Below, piece by piece: positions 10,360 through 20,113 of a stretch of 64,000 bases of DNA. The notes beneath the pieces are model-generated. The model was not told the DNA's origin. It was given only the letters and a program-made list of their open reading frames with translations, and searched no databases. Each line of letters begins with the position of its first letter. The stretch's first letter is position 1. The position numbers were made by a program, and so were the translations under genes. This stretch comes from CAWDDA01 sp963813345 (GTDB lineage Bacteria; Acidobacteriota; Blastocatellia; RBC074): positions 62,001 to 126,000 of the forward strand of contig CAWEYR010000010.1 of NCBI GenBank assembly GCA_963813345.1, in the 5' to 3' direction.

Positions 10360-13300
10360 TCAGAAATTCACTCGCAATCCAATCACGATCAAACGCGATC
10401 CGGACGCAGTTGTAACCCGTCCGAAATTCGTCGAATTGATGTTCGTGTTGAACCCGTTGACGTAGTCATCAAAGATCGGAGTGTTCAGCGCATCGATCAT
10501 GTCGACCCTGAACTCAAAGTTTGCGGTCTCAGTGAATCTGAAACGCTTGATGATATTGAAGTCAAAGCGGAACGAACCTGGGCCAAGCAACGGAGCCTGC
10601 GACAGCGTCCCCAGATTTCCGGCAAGTGGATTGACGAGCACCAGATTGCCTGACGAGTCAGTAATTGCGCGCAGCGTGCTGAGCTGTGCAAGCGCCGGAG
10701 TCATGCCTCCGAGCGACGGATCATTGACCTGGTTGTAACCCGTGTTGAATACAACACCGTTTTCCGTCTTCTGAACCCTGACAAAATCGCGAGGGAGATT
10801 CCCGGCCTGCGTGGGCGTGTTGTCGCCGCCGAAGAAATTGAACGTGTTGATCGGTGCAGTGAACGAGATAGGCGAACCAGCGAACTGATTGTAGATGACG
10901 CCCACCTGCCAGAGTTCGACAAGTCGTGCCACCCATCCACTGTTATTACCAAGGAACTTTCTTCCGGGTCCAAACGGCAGCTCCCAAATACCGCTGCTCC
11001 GGAAGACGTGTGGAACGTGAAAGGTGAGCAACTTCTTCTCGAGCCCTCGATTGCGGCCGTTTCGAAAGCTGTCAAGAAGCTCCTGACTTGACCCATCCTC
11101 CTCACCTAGCGTCCGGCTCCAGGTGTAATTCGCCTGCAGCGTCCACCCTCGAGAGAACCTCTTGATCACTTCGGCTTGAAACGAATGGAAAGACGAGTTG
11201 GCATAGTTGCCCGCGAGATTCGCACCCGCAAACTGAGGATTCGCGGTCACAAAGTTTTCCGCCAGGCCGACGCGGCGGAGAAGTCCTCCTCGTGCACCAG
11301 TGAAGTCAGTCGTCGTGTTGAGATAGTTTGCAAACGATCCCGCGCTGTTTGTCGCAAAGAAACCCTGAGTCGTGGTGAACCGACGCACAGCATCGGAGCC
11401 CGGTGATGGTTGTTCCGTTGACGACGCCGACCCCTGGCACGTTTAAGCCCCATGAAGATCTGGTTGAGCAGGGGCGAGGTTCCACCAGTCTGTGTTACGA
11501 GAAATGCGCCCAAAAGCCCGTTCTCAAAAATATTCGTCTCGTTGATATTTGCGGTCCTGATGAGCTTTGTTCCTTTGCTTCCGACATAACGCAGGTCGAG
11601 CGTGAAGTCGCTCATAAGCTCACGCTGAAGCGTGACGTTCCAGTTCTGGACGTAGGGAGTTCGAAGATTGTCGTCGAAGACACGCACCGTCTGAACGCGA
11701 TCGGTCAGTGGAACTGTTTCGAGCGGCCTCCCTTGAGGCACCAGTGGAAGCGTCAGACGCGCAAGGTCGAGATAGCCCGTCGATGTAAACGTAGTCGTGG
11801 TGCGCAGACCAGGCTGATCACCCGCGATGACATCAATCAACCGCAGCGCGCTTCGCTCGTAACCCCACCCGTAGCCCATTCGCAGAGTGGTCTTGTTCTC
11901 ACCAAAATATGGAATCGCCCAGCTTAGTCCGATCGCCGGCGCAAAGTTGTTCCAGTCATCGTTGTAGAGCTTCGTGTCGGGCTTGGGCGAGTTCTTTCCG
12001 ACAAGCTCGATGTTGGTGAGCTGCCCGTTGAGTCTTCCCGGTTGATAAACGTCGGCAAAGCTCGTCCCGGAAATCCCAAAGACCGAAGATGATCCCCCGA
12101 CCAGTCCTGCAGTCTTTCCGTTCGCTTCGAACACCACTCCGTACCAGTCGTAGCGAAGTCCGAGGTTGAGCGTGAGGTTTCGCGAGACTTTGAAATCGTC
12201 CTTGATAAACCAGCTGAATTCCCTTTGCTGCCACGTTCGCTGCTTCCCTTCTCCCGCAAGATAGACCGGGTTTGGTCCCGCAGGAGCATTGAACGCTTCT
12301 CTCGCGTTCGAGAGCGAACCTGAGAGGTCTGTCAGTACGTTCCGAGCCAGCGTCGCATTGTTTCCGAATACAGCGGCGGTGATGCCCTGGACCGCAGCTC
12401 CTCCGGCTCCCAGAACCGCGCGCGGAAACACATCGAACGAATTGAAGCCATTCGTCGAAACGAATCGAACCTCGAATCCGCCCTTGAACGTATGCTTACC
12501 TCTAACCCATGTCAGCGTGTCGGTGTACTGGTAGAGCGGCGAGATGCGGCCCTGTGGGTCATTCGTCAGATTGATCGGATCTGTCACTGAAGCGAAATCG
12601 GGTCCATACGCTACATTGTTGATTACTGGAATCAAGTTGCTGTTTTCAGCAAGTTGCCACGGCGAATTGAAGTCCAGGCGTGATCGTTGCGCTCCGCCTC
12701 TGAATTCATTCAGGAGAGTAGGAGAAAGCGTCGACGTGAGAGAGACCTGATAGAAGTAGTTGAGATTTTTCTGATTACCGCCCGGTGAGTCAGGATAGGT
12801 CTGTGCCATGAATCCGTTGAGAAAATTCTCGTTCTCACGTGAAAAGTTGAACGTCAGCCTGTGAGCCTCAGTGAATTGATGGTCAACGCGAACGTTGATC
12901 TGGTCCCGATCTGCGCTTGTTCGTCTGATCCATGTGTGACCGGCAGTGTTGAGCCCGTCGCCTGCGCGAAAGTTATTTGGAAGCGGCATGACTCCAAGGA
13001 GCTTGCTGATTGTCCCGGTCGGATCAGGGCCCGTCCGATTGGGATCACGCGTATAGAGATTGATCGACTGGAGGTCTCCAGTTGCTCCCGCGGGCCTGAC
13101 CGGATTTCCATTGAGATCGGTAGTCGGAACCGCGGCGTTGGCGTTTCCATTCTGAACACCTGGATAGAATCTGAATATTCCGCGCCGGGCTGTATCGGTC
13201 AAAACAGTTGATGTCACAGTGCCTCGAGCACGTTGGCGTTGTCCCTCGTAGTTTACGAAGAAGAATGTCTTGTTCTTGATAATCGGTCCACCGACGCGAC

Positions 13301-14132
13301 CACCGAATTGATTTCGAATCAACTCATTGCGTGGCGCACCAATGAGGTTGTTGAAGAATGTATTCGCATTCAGAACGGTATTCCGGTGTGACTCAAATGC
13401 ACTTCCGTGAAACTCGTTTCCACCTGCTTTGGTGGTAAGGATCACCTGACCACTGCCGCGGCCAAACTCGGCGTCAGCTGGTGACGATACAACGCGGATT
13501 TCATCCACCAGATCGACGCTCATGAAGATGGTTGAGTTAACACCCTGATTGATACGCATGTCCTGAACGTTGATTCCGTCTCGAAGAACATTCACCTGCC
13601 CAATTCGCCCACCAGCAAAGTTGCTTCCAACCAGACCGGCTTGAGTAAGAACCAGCCCAAGCGCATCGCGATTTGGCAGCGGCAGGTCTTGAACGCTCTT
13701 GCCACTGATCACGCCGCCAACCGAATTCGCGCCGATTGCAAGATTCGGATCTAGCGGTGCACTTACTTTGACAACTTCCTCGGAAATCTGTCCGACCTCC
13801 ATTTGAAGGTTGAATACAATTCGCGCCGAAAGCTCAAGGGTCACCTCGTCGTGTATGAGGCGCCGGAAACCGGTTCTTTCAGCGGTTAATCTATAGATTC
13901 CTGGCTGAAGACTCGCGAAGGTGTACACGCCTTCGTCATTGGTCGTAGCACTCGTCGAAGCCCCTGTCCTTGAATGCAAAGCAGTGATTGTTGCTCCCAC
14001 CACGGCAGCACCTGCTGGATCACTGACAGTGCCGGATAGCGTGGCGTTTGTGGTTTGGGCACGAACATCGAAACCGGCGATGGAGAAGAAAGCTATCAAC
14101 AGCCCAGCGAAAAGAGCTCGAGCACGTCTCAT
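10360..14132 (-). CDS. TonB-dependent receptor, Oar-like with CarboxypepD_reg domain (frameshifted)
   Basis: Start ATG at 14132 has AGGAGG eight bases upstream. A signal peptide (GLLIAFFSIAGFDVRAQ) is followed by a carboxypeptidase regulatory-like domain (LSGTVSDPAGAAVVGATITA), a plug region (QDLPLPNRDALGLVLTQAGL; IRVVSSPADAEFGRGSGQV) and a long beta-barrel with a C-terminal aromatic ending in VNF. The total is about 1,255 residues, usual for the acidobacterial Oar/SusC-like group. A frame break near 11390-11440 separates LNQIFMGL from RRFTTTQGFFATNSAG; both sides are barrel sequence. Such receptors import oligosaccharides or peptides, or act in adhesion. No SusD partner is next to it, so the ligand is open. 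Confidence 0.93.
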
Positions 14133-14792
14133 CTGATCATCCTCCTGTTTGTCTTCGAACCGTCAGGTCGCCCATCAATGGCCCGTGTGGCGTTCCGTGG
14201 GTCGATTTGATGTAAGATGGCTGCCAAGTGACTCCAACAACTCGTCGTCAAAGTCGTCGAAATCCTGTTGGCAACCTTGATTCCACGTTTGCCAGTTGCT
14301 GCAAGCTTCTGATTCTGCTTAGTGTCAGCGTCCGCGCGGGGAGATGGACCCTCGACAGGCGTGCAATTTTTCGTAAGAGTTACAGGATTTCGTCTACTTT
14401 GGGGGATGCTGGCGTTTCAGTTACTCGGATTTCACAGGCAAAGGAAATGCAAGATAGAATAATCAAGAGCGCTGTTAGTTCAATCTGTACTTGTGAAAAC
14501 GCCTACTCGTATTAGTATCAGGACTTTGAAGCTACTCGCGCCTGCTTTCCGGATAATCGGTTAGTTATCACAATCTGTTGAGTGACGTATGGTGACTGTC
14601 AGCGTTGCATAATTGCTATCAATCTAATTGGAATCTCATTTTTTCTGTGAAACTTTTTTTGAGGCACTCGCTAGCAACCACAAGCTAAAGCTTGAACTCA
14701 AACTAGTAGTTGAACTATCGAGGTTTGAGTTCGAGCTTTAGCTTGTGGTTGCACACCAGCCCCTCGGAGACGAGAGGCACTCAGAGAACGCA
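14133..14792. other. Divergent intergenic region with one inverted-repeat element
   Basis: About 660 bases between the TonB receptor (minus) and the PQQ-propeller gene (plus). The right part, 14679-14753, is a family 1 inverted pair (CCACAAGCTAAAGCTTGAAC ... GAGTTCGAGCTTTAGCTTGT). The middle, about 14500-14670, is A+T-rich with poly-T runs and could hold promoters, but no clear -35/-10 pair stands out. A 95-codon open frame at 14228-14515 has no recognisable protein character. No RNA gene was seen. Confidence 0.6.
14679..14753. repeat. Family 1 palindromic repeat (AAGCTTTAGCTT type)
   Basis: Arms CCACAAGCTAAAGCTTGAAC and its near-complement GTTCGAGCTTTAGCTTGTGG with about 35 bases between them. 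Each arm has an AAGCT-TTAGCTT core. It is immediately upstream of the PQQ-propeller gene. The same arm type occurs near 10.3, 17.8, 23.6, 29.9, 31.1 and 55.9 kb. Confidence 0.88.
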
Positions 14793-16042
14793 ATGTCAAA
14801 TAAACGATACTCTATTTGGAATGGCACCTATTTAGCACTTCTATTCCTTGCGCTACATTCGACTTCGTACTGCTCAGGACTGGAATCAATGGCGTGGACC
14901 TAACCGCGACGGGTCCGTCAGACAATTTCATCATGCCTGCGACACTTCCGGAAAAACTTTCACAAAAGTGGAAAGTAGTCGTCGGCGATGGGCACTCTTC
15001 GCCGGTCGTGTCGAGCTCGCGTGTCTACGTGCTATCCCGGCAAGGCGAGCAGGAGGTCATCGCGTGCTATGAGCTCAGGTCAGGGAAACAGTTGTGGAAA
15101 GAAGCATACATTGCCGCCTACCGGGTCCATCCAGCCGCGACAAATCACGGGAAGGGTCCAAAGTCGACTCCGCTTCTGTTTTCAGGGAAGATCTACACAG
15201 TCGGTATCACGGGAGTCGTATCCTGTCTTGACGCAGGCACCGGGCGCGTCAAATGGAGAAAGGATCTGTCCAATCAGTTCAAGCAGACGTCGCCACTTTA
15301 CGGAACGGCGGTTTCTCCCATCGTCGATCGCGGCCAGCTGATTGTTCATCTGGGAGGGCATGATAACGGCGCATTGATGGCCTTTGATGCCGAGAGCGGT
15401 GCAGTCAAATGGAGCTGGACGGCGGATGGCCCTGGATACTCGTCACCGATCATTGTTGAGCTTGGTCAGACTCGTCACTTGATCACCCAATCTCAACGCA
15501 ATGTAATCGGCGTAGCTCCGGCAACCGGCGAGCTTCTGTGGAAGATTCCCTTCACTACAGAATACGATCAGAACACCGTGACTCCTGTCGTTGTCGGCGA
15601 CATGGTAATCTTTTCGGGAATCAACAAGGGCATCGCTGCATATCGATTGGTGAGGAGTGGCGGGAAATGGACCGCCGAGCAGGCCTGGCAAAACAAGGAG
15701 ATCAGTCTCTACATGAACTCTCCTGTTGTCGCCGGATCGAAACTCTTCGGGCTTTCGCATAAGAACAAGGGACAGTATTTCTGTCTTGACGCTAACAATG
15801 GAAAGGTCCTTTGGTTGAGTGATGGGCGTCAGGGTGACAACGCGGCGATGCTGATCGCGAAGGGAACGATTCTCTCACTGAGTACAGACGGGGACCTGAC
15901 CATCTTTCCTGCAACAGAAAAGATGCCAGGCGAGTTCAAAAAGCTTCGCATCGCAGACAGTCCGACCTGGGCTCATCCCGTGCTCATGGGAAAAGAGATC
16001 CTGGTAAAGGACGCTACAACACTCGCGCTCTGGAGTTTCTGA
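14793..16042 (+). CDS. Secreted PQQ-like beta-propeller protein (frameshifted near the N-terminus)
   Basis: ATG 14793 starts a signal peptide (YLALLFLALHSTSYC). A shift near 14868 gives AQDWNQWRGPNRDGSV, the hallmark opening of PQQ-propeller proteins, and a second shift near 14925 gives PATLPEKLSQKWKV. From there the frame is intact to 16042. Repeated blades show GK-x-LW and G-x-V-x-CLDA-G patterns (ELRSGKQLWKE; CLDAGTGRVKWRKDL; GAVKWSW; GELLWKIPF; NNGKVLWLS), about seven in total. The family (PQQ_2 / BamB-like) includes quinoprotein dehydrogenases and scaffold proteins. No dehydrogenase-specific Cys-Cys ring is visible, so an enzyme role is not supported. The product is predicted to be periplasmic. 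Confidence 0.85.
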
Positions 16043-16114
16043 GCAGGAGTGGGCAGTGGGCTCAGTGCGGCAGTGGTCAGTCGGGCAGTGGCCAGTGGCA
16101 GTCAGTGGCTGTGG
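16043..16114. repeat. Degenerate short direct repeats (CAGTGG / GGTCAGT type)
   Basis: Irregular direct repeats with units such as GGCAGTGGTCAGTCGGGCAG lie between the convergent propeller and hydantoinase B genes. The unit length is variable (about 6-9 bases), so this looks like a low-complexity expansion and not a CRISPR or a hairpin element. Confidence 0.6.
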
Positions 16115-17718
16115 TCAGCGGTCATCTGACTCAGACTCTTTCTTCCCCCAGCCTCCACCGCCAGGCGTTTCAATCAGGAACCTTGTTCCAGCTGGCGCCG
16201 TTAACGAGAACTTACCCTGGAGTCTCTTTCTCTGCGCCTTTGATGGTTTTCATCGTGCTGCTCCCAACCTTGCCTGGATCGCCGCCGTTCAAACCATATG
16301 GCGGGAATCGTCGTCTGTCGGAAAGCAGAGAAACTCGAGCGGGAACCAGCACCTCTATCTCACGCACGACTCCGTCGCCGCCGCGGAACCTTCCATTTCC
16401 GCCCGATCCGCGGCGAATCTGATAGCGCCGGACCCGCATCGGATATGCATATTCGAGCGCTTCAACCGGTGTATTGAGCGAGTTCGTCATGTGTGTATGA
16501 ACAGCTGAAAGACCATCTCCTGATGGCCTCGCCCCCATTCCGCCTGCGATTGTCTCGTAATACGAGAATTCACGTCCCTGATGTGCGTCCCAGCCGCCAA
16601 TCGTCAGATTGTTCATGGTTCCTTGTGACGCTGAAGGGATCCGCGAGGGCGCAGCCTGTGAAAGCGCCTTGAAGAGTACGTCAACGATGCGTTGCGACGT
16701 CTCAACGTTTCCGCCAGCCACCGGCGCTGGTGGCTTCGCGTTGACAATTGTCCCCTCCGGAGCGATCACTTCGATCGGAGAGATTACTCCGGCACTCGCG
16801 GGCACATCACCAGCGATAAGACAGCGGAAGACGTAGTAAACCGCTGAAACCGTGATCGCCTCCACGGCGTTTATGGGACCGTTCACCTGCGCTGCGCTTC
16901 CCTGTGAAATCGACTTTCGCACGATCTCCCTTGATCTCGATCGTGACTCTGATTGGAATCGCATCGGCGCTCTCACCATCATCATCGAGTGCATCTTCCG
17001 CGCGATATATACCATCCGGCATCTCCGAGATTGCCTTTCGAGAGAGCCTCGCAGCGTAGTCAATTAGATGTTTCGCGTACTCACGCACTTCAGCGATGCC
17101 ATACTCCTCGACAATATTGAGTATCCTCTCGGTGCCAACTCTCAAGGCCCCAAGCTGAGCCGCCAGGTCTCCCTCGCGCTCTTCGCGTCCGCGCACATTT
17201 GCAAGAAAGAGGCCCAGCAGTTCCAGATCAGTTACACCTCCGCGCGCGAGATGTACGGGAGGAATCCTCAAGCCTTCCTGGTAGATTTCAGTCGCTGCTC
17301 CCATCGAACCCGGGGTCGAACCTCCGATGTCGGCGTGATGGGCGCGGTTTGCAACATAAAAAAGGGGGCCGCTCTGCGATCGGCGAGCAGCGCGTGAGAT
17401 TCCAAACACTGGAGCCACAAGAGTGACATCCGGCAGGTGCGTGCCCCCAGCGTAAGGATCATTCAGCATGATCACATCGCCGGCGTTCAGTTCGCAGCTG
17501 GCGATCGCAGCGCTCACCGACATCGGCATCGATCCGAGGTGAACCGGCATGTGATCACCCTGCGCAATAAGCCTTCCGGCGCCATCAAAAACGGCGCATG
17601 AATAGTCTCGCCGTTCCTTGATGTTTGGAGAAAAGGACGCCCGGCGCAAACTCAAACCCATTTCCTCGGCTACCGAAGTAAACAGGCATCGAAAAATTTC
17701 GAGGCGAATTGAATCCAT
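16115..17718 (-). CDS. Hydantoinase B / 5-oxoprolinase family protein (frameshifted)
   Basis: Start ATG 17718 opens the HyuB fold (PF02538): IRLEIFRCLFTSVAEEMG, FSPNIKERRDYSCAVFD, LNDPYAGGTHLPDVTLV, NRAHHADIGGSTPGSM. Past an indel near 16905 the sequence continues with VNGPINAVEAITVSAVYY, NVETSQRIVDVLFKAL and GGMGARPSGDGLSAVHTHMT. A second indel near 16214 leads to FLIETPGGGGWG, the typical C-terminal motif, and a stop at 16115. The total is about 534 residues, normal for the family. It works with HyuA in ATP-dependent hydrolysis of cyclic amides such as 5-oxoproline or hydantoins. Its HyuA partner lies about 2.4 kb upstream on the same strand, separated by two unrelated genes. Confidence 0.92.
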
Positions 17719-17756
17719 AAGATTGCGGGGTCAGGGGTTGGGGATCGGGACTTGTC

Positions 17757-17817
17757 AGTTCAAGCTTCAGCTTGCTCGTACCATTCGAGCATGTAACACA
17801 GCAAGCTAAAGCTTGAA
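17757..17817. repeat. Family 1 palindromic repeat
   Basis: Arms AGTTCAAGCTTCAGCTTGCT and AGCAAGCTAAAGCTTGAA with a 23-base loop. It lies between hydantoinase B and the HEAT-repeat gene, both on the minus strand. Confidence 0.88.
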
Positions 17818-17834
17818 AAATGCTCTGTTCTGCT

Positions 17835-18702
17835 CTACTCCTTCGCTGGTCCAAGCTTCTTCAATGCAGTAGCGGCTTCAGCCCTCACATCAACTACCTT
17901 ATCGGTTTCTGCAATCTCCGTTAAGAAGGTCGCGACCCGCTTCCAGCTTGAGCTCTCCAATCCAATACGCGGCCTTGGAGCGGAAATCCGGGTTGTTGGC
18001 CTGCTTCAGTATTCCGGTCAGCTCGTGTGCACCGTTCCTGGTCTTCGAAGATTCGCGAATCGCCTCTTTCGCTATTCTTTGCGTTTCCGCATTGTCAGAA
18101 TCCGACAAGCCGAACAGAAAAAGCATTCCCTTTCGCGAAAAGCCTACGTCGCGCAACTGGAAAATGTAAAGGATGGCCTGACAGCGTGCGTAGGCGTCAC
18201 CCCCATCAACAATCGGCCGGCTGTACGGATTGGCAAGGAAGTTGAGCGCAGCGTAGCTTGGCTTGTAGACCTGAAACGAGCACAGCGTGCGCCCCAGCTC
18301 GGCAGTCACTCGCGAATCAGAATCAGAAATAGCTTCCTGAAGGGCGTCAATGGAGTCCCGATCACCAAGTCTCCCGAGTGCCTGTACAGCCGCCGCTCGC
18401 ACCAGCGGATCCTTGTCATCACGCATGGCCTTAACGAGTCCCGCTGTTGCCCGCCGGTCACAACTTGAGCCGAGCTCCGAGGCAGCGCCGATCCTGGTTG
18501 CCGCATCATCTGATTTGAGGCTCGCGAGAGCCGCGGTAACAGTCCTGGTCTTCGCAGGAAGGTTGGCAAGAGATGGACATTGCTCATAGAGCGGCAATGC
18601 TCGCGGTCTCAAGTCCCCTCGTGCTTCCTGTCCAATTGTTAACGTTGTTAACGCTGGAAGAAACGTCACCAGCAATGTCAGCGAGAATGCATATCTACGC
18701 AT
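17835..18702 (-). CDS. Secreted HEAT-repeat protein
   Basis: Start ATG 18702 opens a signal peptide (MRRYAFSLTLLVTFLPALTT) and a mature part with HEAT/PBS-lyase repeats (PF13646): DDAATRIGAASELGSSCDRR, KDPLVRAAAVQALGRLGDRD, DFRSKAAYWIGELKLE. An indel near 17930 is inferred because the adjacent frame continues as ATFLTEIAETDKVVDVRAEA and ATALKKLGPAKE, a further repeat, before a stop at 17835; the in-frame stop at 17899 would cut a repeat. The total is about 288 residues. Such repeats form alpha-solenoid binding surfaces; no catalytic residues are seen. It starts three bases downstream of the next gene's stop, so the two are likely co-transcribed. Confidence 0.8.
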
Positions 18703-18705
18703 CAG

Positions 18706-20022
18706 CTATCCCAGATCCGGATTGTTTGGCGTCAGCAGCTTAAGCGCACGTGCTGCGTGACCCAGCGCTATTACAAGATCACTCATAAACTTTACTCCCT
18801 GTCCGCGTCCAATCATCGAATCAACCGTCCGTTCAAGCGCGCCTATATCCATCGCTCGCCAACGCACGAGATACTCGTAGAGTCTCTTCTCGCCTTCCGC
18901 GATTCGGCGCTCCTGAGAAGGTGTGATCGCAAAGAGCTTGTGCAATCGGACATAGTTGATCGACTCAAAACAGTGCCCCAGCAACTGAACGAATGAACGC
19001 AGCTTCAATCCTTCGACAGCTATCGGGGGCGCCCCTTTGCCCTCTGTGTCGTAAGTGTATTCAAGTGCGTCAGCATCGCCCTTGAGGCGATAAGTCACAA
19101 TATCGAATTGTTGTTTGATTCGCTGCTCGAGATTGTTTTCGCGATAACCGTGTCTGAGGCACGAAAGAAACCCATACATCGAATGCAGACCGTAGCAGCT
19201 ATACGTTCTGATCTCTTTGAAGAATTCCTCTGGCTCCTTTTCTCCGAGCGCCAGTTGCTGAGCCGTTTTGGCCGTCACTGCCTCGTAATCTGCGAGACCC
19301 CGATCAATTACAGTGTTGAGCTCAATCGTCTCGCCGTAAGCATTGGTCCACGTCGATTGATCGGGAGTCATTAGAATTGAGAATGCGATTATCCCCCACG
19401 GCAGATGATTGATCGTCAGTTCCGGATCGAAGCGCTTGAGATTCTGCGGATCGAATCGAAAAAGCGCTTTTGCGCTATTGCCGAGATCTACAAGGCTGTA
19501 CTCGCGGCCCGAGACGGAAAGCTTTTGATCATTGCTTACACCCGCTTCGAGGAATGTTTTCAGAAAGCTGTTGTCGTGAACTTCATTGATTCTTTCGAAA
19601 TAGACGTAACGCTTTCCCGCAACTTCCTTATCGGCAGCATAGGCTGTGCACAGCCGATTCACGGCGTTCGAGCCATCTGTCCGAGTAAAGTTACGCCCGA
19701 ACCCGCGAACTGCGTGTATCAGGACATAAGGATTGTCAATCGCGCGCGCATAATACTCGGTGAGCTCATTGACTGAACGCAGCGCGTTCTCGTAGTTCGG
19801 CTCAAGGGTTACCGGCGGCAGTTTGCGCGCAATCGTAGGCTTTGGTGCCTCCACATTGGGTTTGGTTGATTCAAACCATCCTGCCCGGTAGCCTGCAAAC
19901 CCTACGCCGGCGGCAGCAATTGCGCCACCTCCAAGAAGTAAGAAATTCCTTCGTTGATTGCTTTGCTGGACGTTCTTTTGAGTGTTTTCCGGCGGGCGCG
20001 AGCCACGCTTTTTCTTTGGCAT
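18706..20022 (-). CDS. Membrane-anchored protein of unknown function
   Basis: About 438 residues from ATG 20022 (MPKKKRGSRPP); an upstream ATG at 20040 is also in frame. The N-terminus is very basic, then a single hydrophobic helix (RRNFLLLGGGAIAAAGVGFA) with a preceding RR pair that could act as a Tat-like or signal-anchor segment. The rest is soluble, mainly helical by eye, with many Tyr, Cys and charged residues (for example RTYSCYGLHSMYGFLSC and YVRLHKLFAITPSQERRI). I do not recognise the family. It lies upstream of the HEAT-repeat gene in the same direction, between the hydantoinase A and B genes. Confidence 0.75.
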   Translation of the reverse strand: MPKKKRGSRPPENTQKNVQQSNQRRNFLLLGGGAIAAAGVGFAGYRAGWFESTKPNVEAPKPTIARKLPPVTLEPNYENALRSVNELTEYYARAIDNPYVLIHAVRGFGRNFTRTDGSNAVNRLCTAYAADKEVAGKRYVYFERINEVHDNSFLKTFLEAGVSNDQKLSVSGREYSLVDLGNSAKALFRFDPQNLKRFDPELTINHLPWGIIAFSILMTPDQSTWTNAYGETIELNTVIDRGLADYEAVTAKTAQQLALGEKEPEEFFKEIRTYSCYGLHSMYGFLSCLRHGYRENNLEQRIKQQFDIVTYRLKGDADALEYTYDTEGKGAPPIAVEGLKLRSFVQLLGHCFESINYVRLHKLFAITPSQERRIAEGEKRLYEYLVRWRAMDIGALERTVDSMIGRGQGVKFMSDLVIALGHAARALKLLTPNNPDLG

Positions 20023-20044
20023 ATATGTCAATACTAACAAAGAA

Positions 20045-20113
20045 CCCGGGAGCGCCAGGCTCCAGCCTGGCGAATGTCTGTCACGCGCCAGGCTGGAGCC
20101 TGGCGCTCCCGGG
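20045..20113. repeat. Family 3 palindromic repeat (GCCAGGCTCCAGCCTGGC type)
   Basis: Arms CCCGGGAGCGCCAGGCTCCA plus GCCTGGCG and their complement, with about 17 bases between. Each arm is itself a hairpin, GCCAGGCT-CC-AGCCTGGC. The right half supplies the last codons of the hydantoinase A frame (PGSARLQPGA). A second member lies at 25487-25606. Confidence 0.9.

Noticed and set aside
10481..14136. Plus-strand open frames across the TonB receptor
   Set aside because: All lie opposite conserved receptor sequence and show no independent motif.
14228..14515. 95-codon open frame upstream of the PQQ-propeller gene
   Set aside because: Composition is not protein-like, it has no ribosome site and no recognisable motif.
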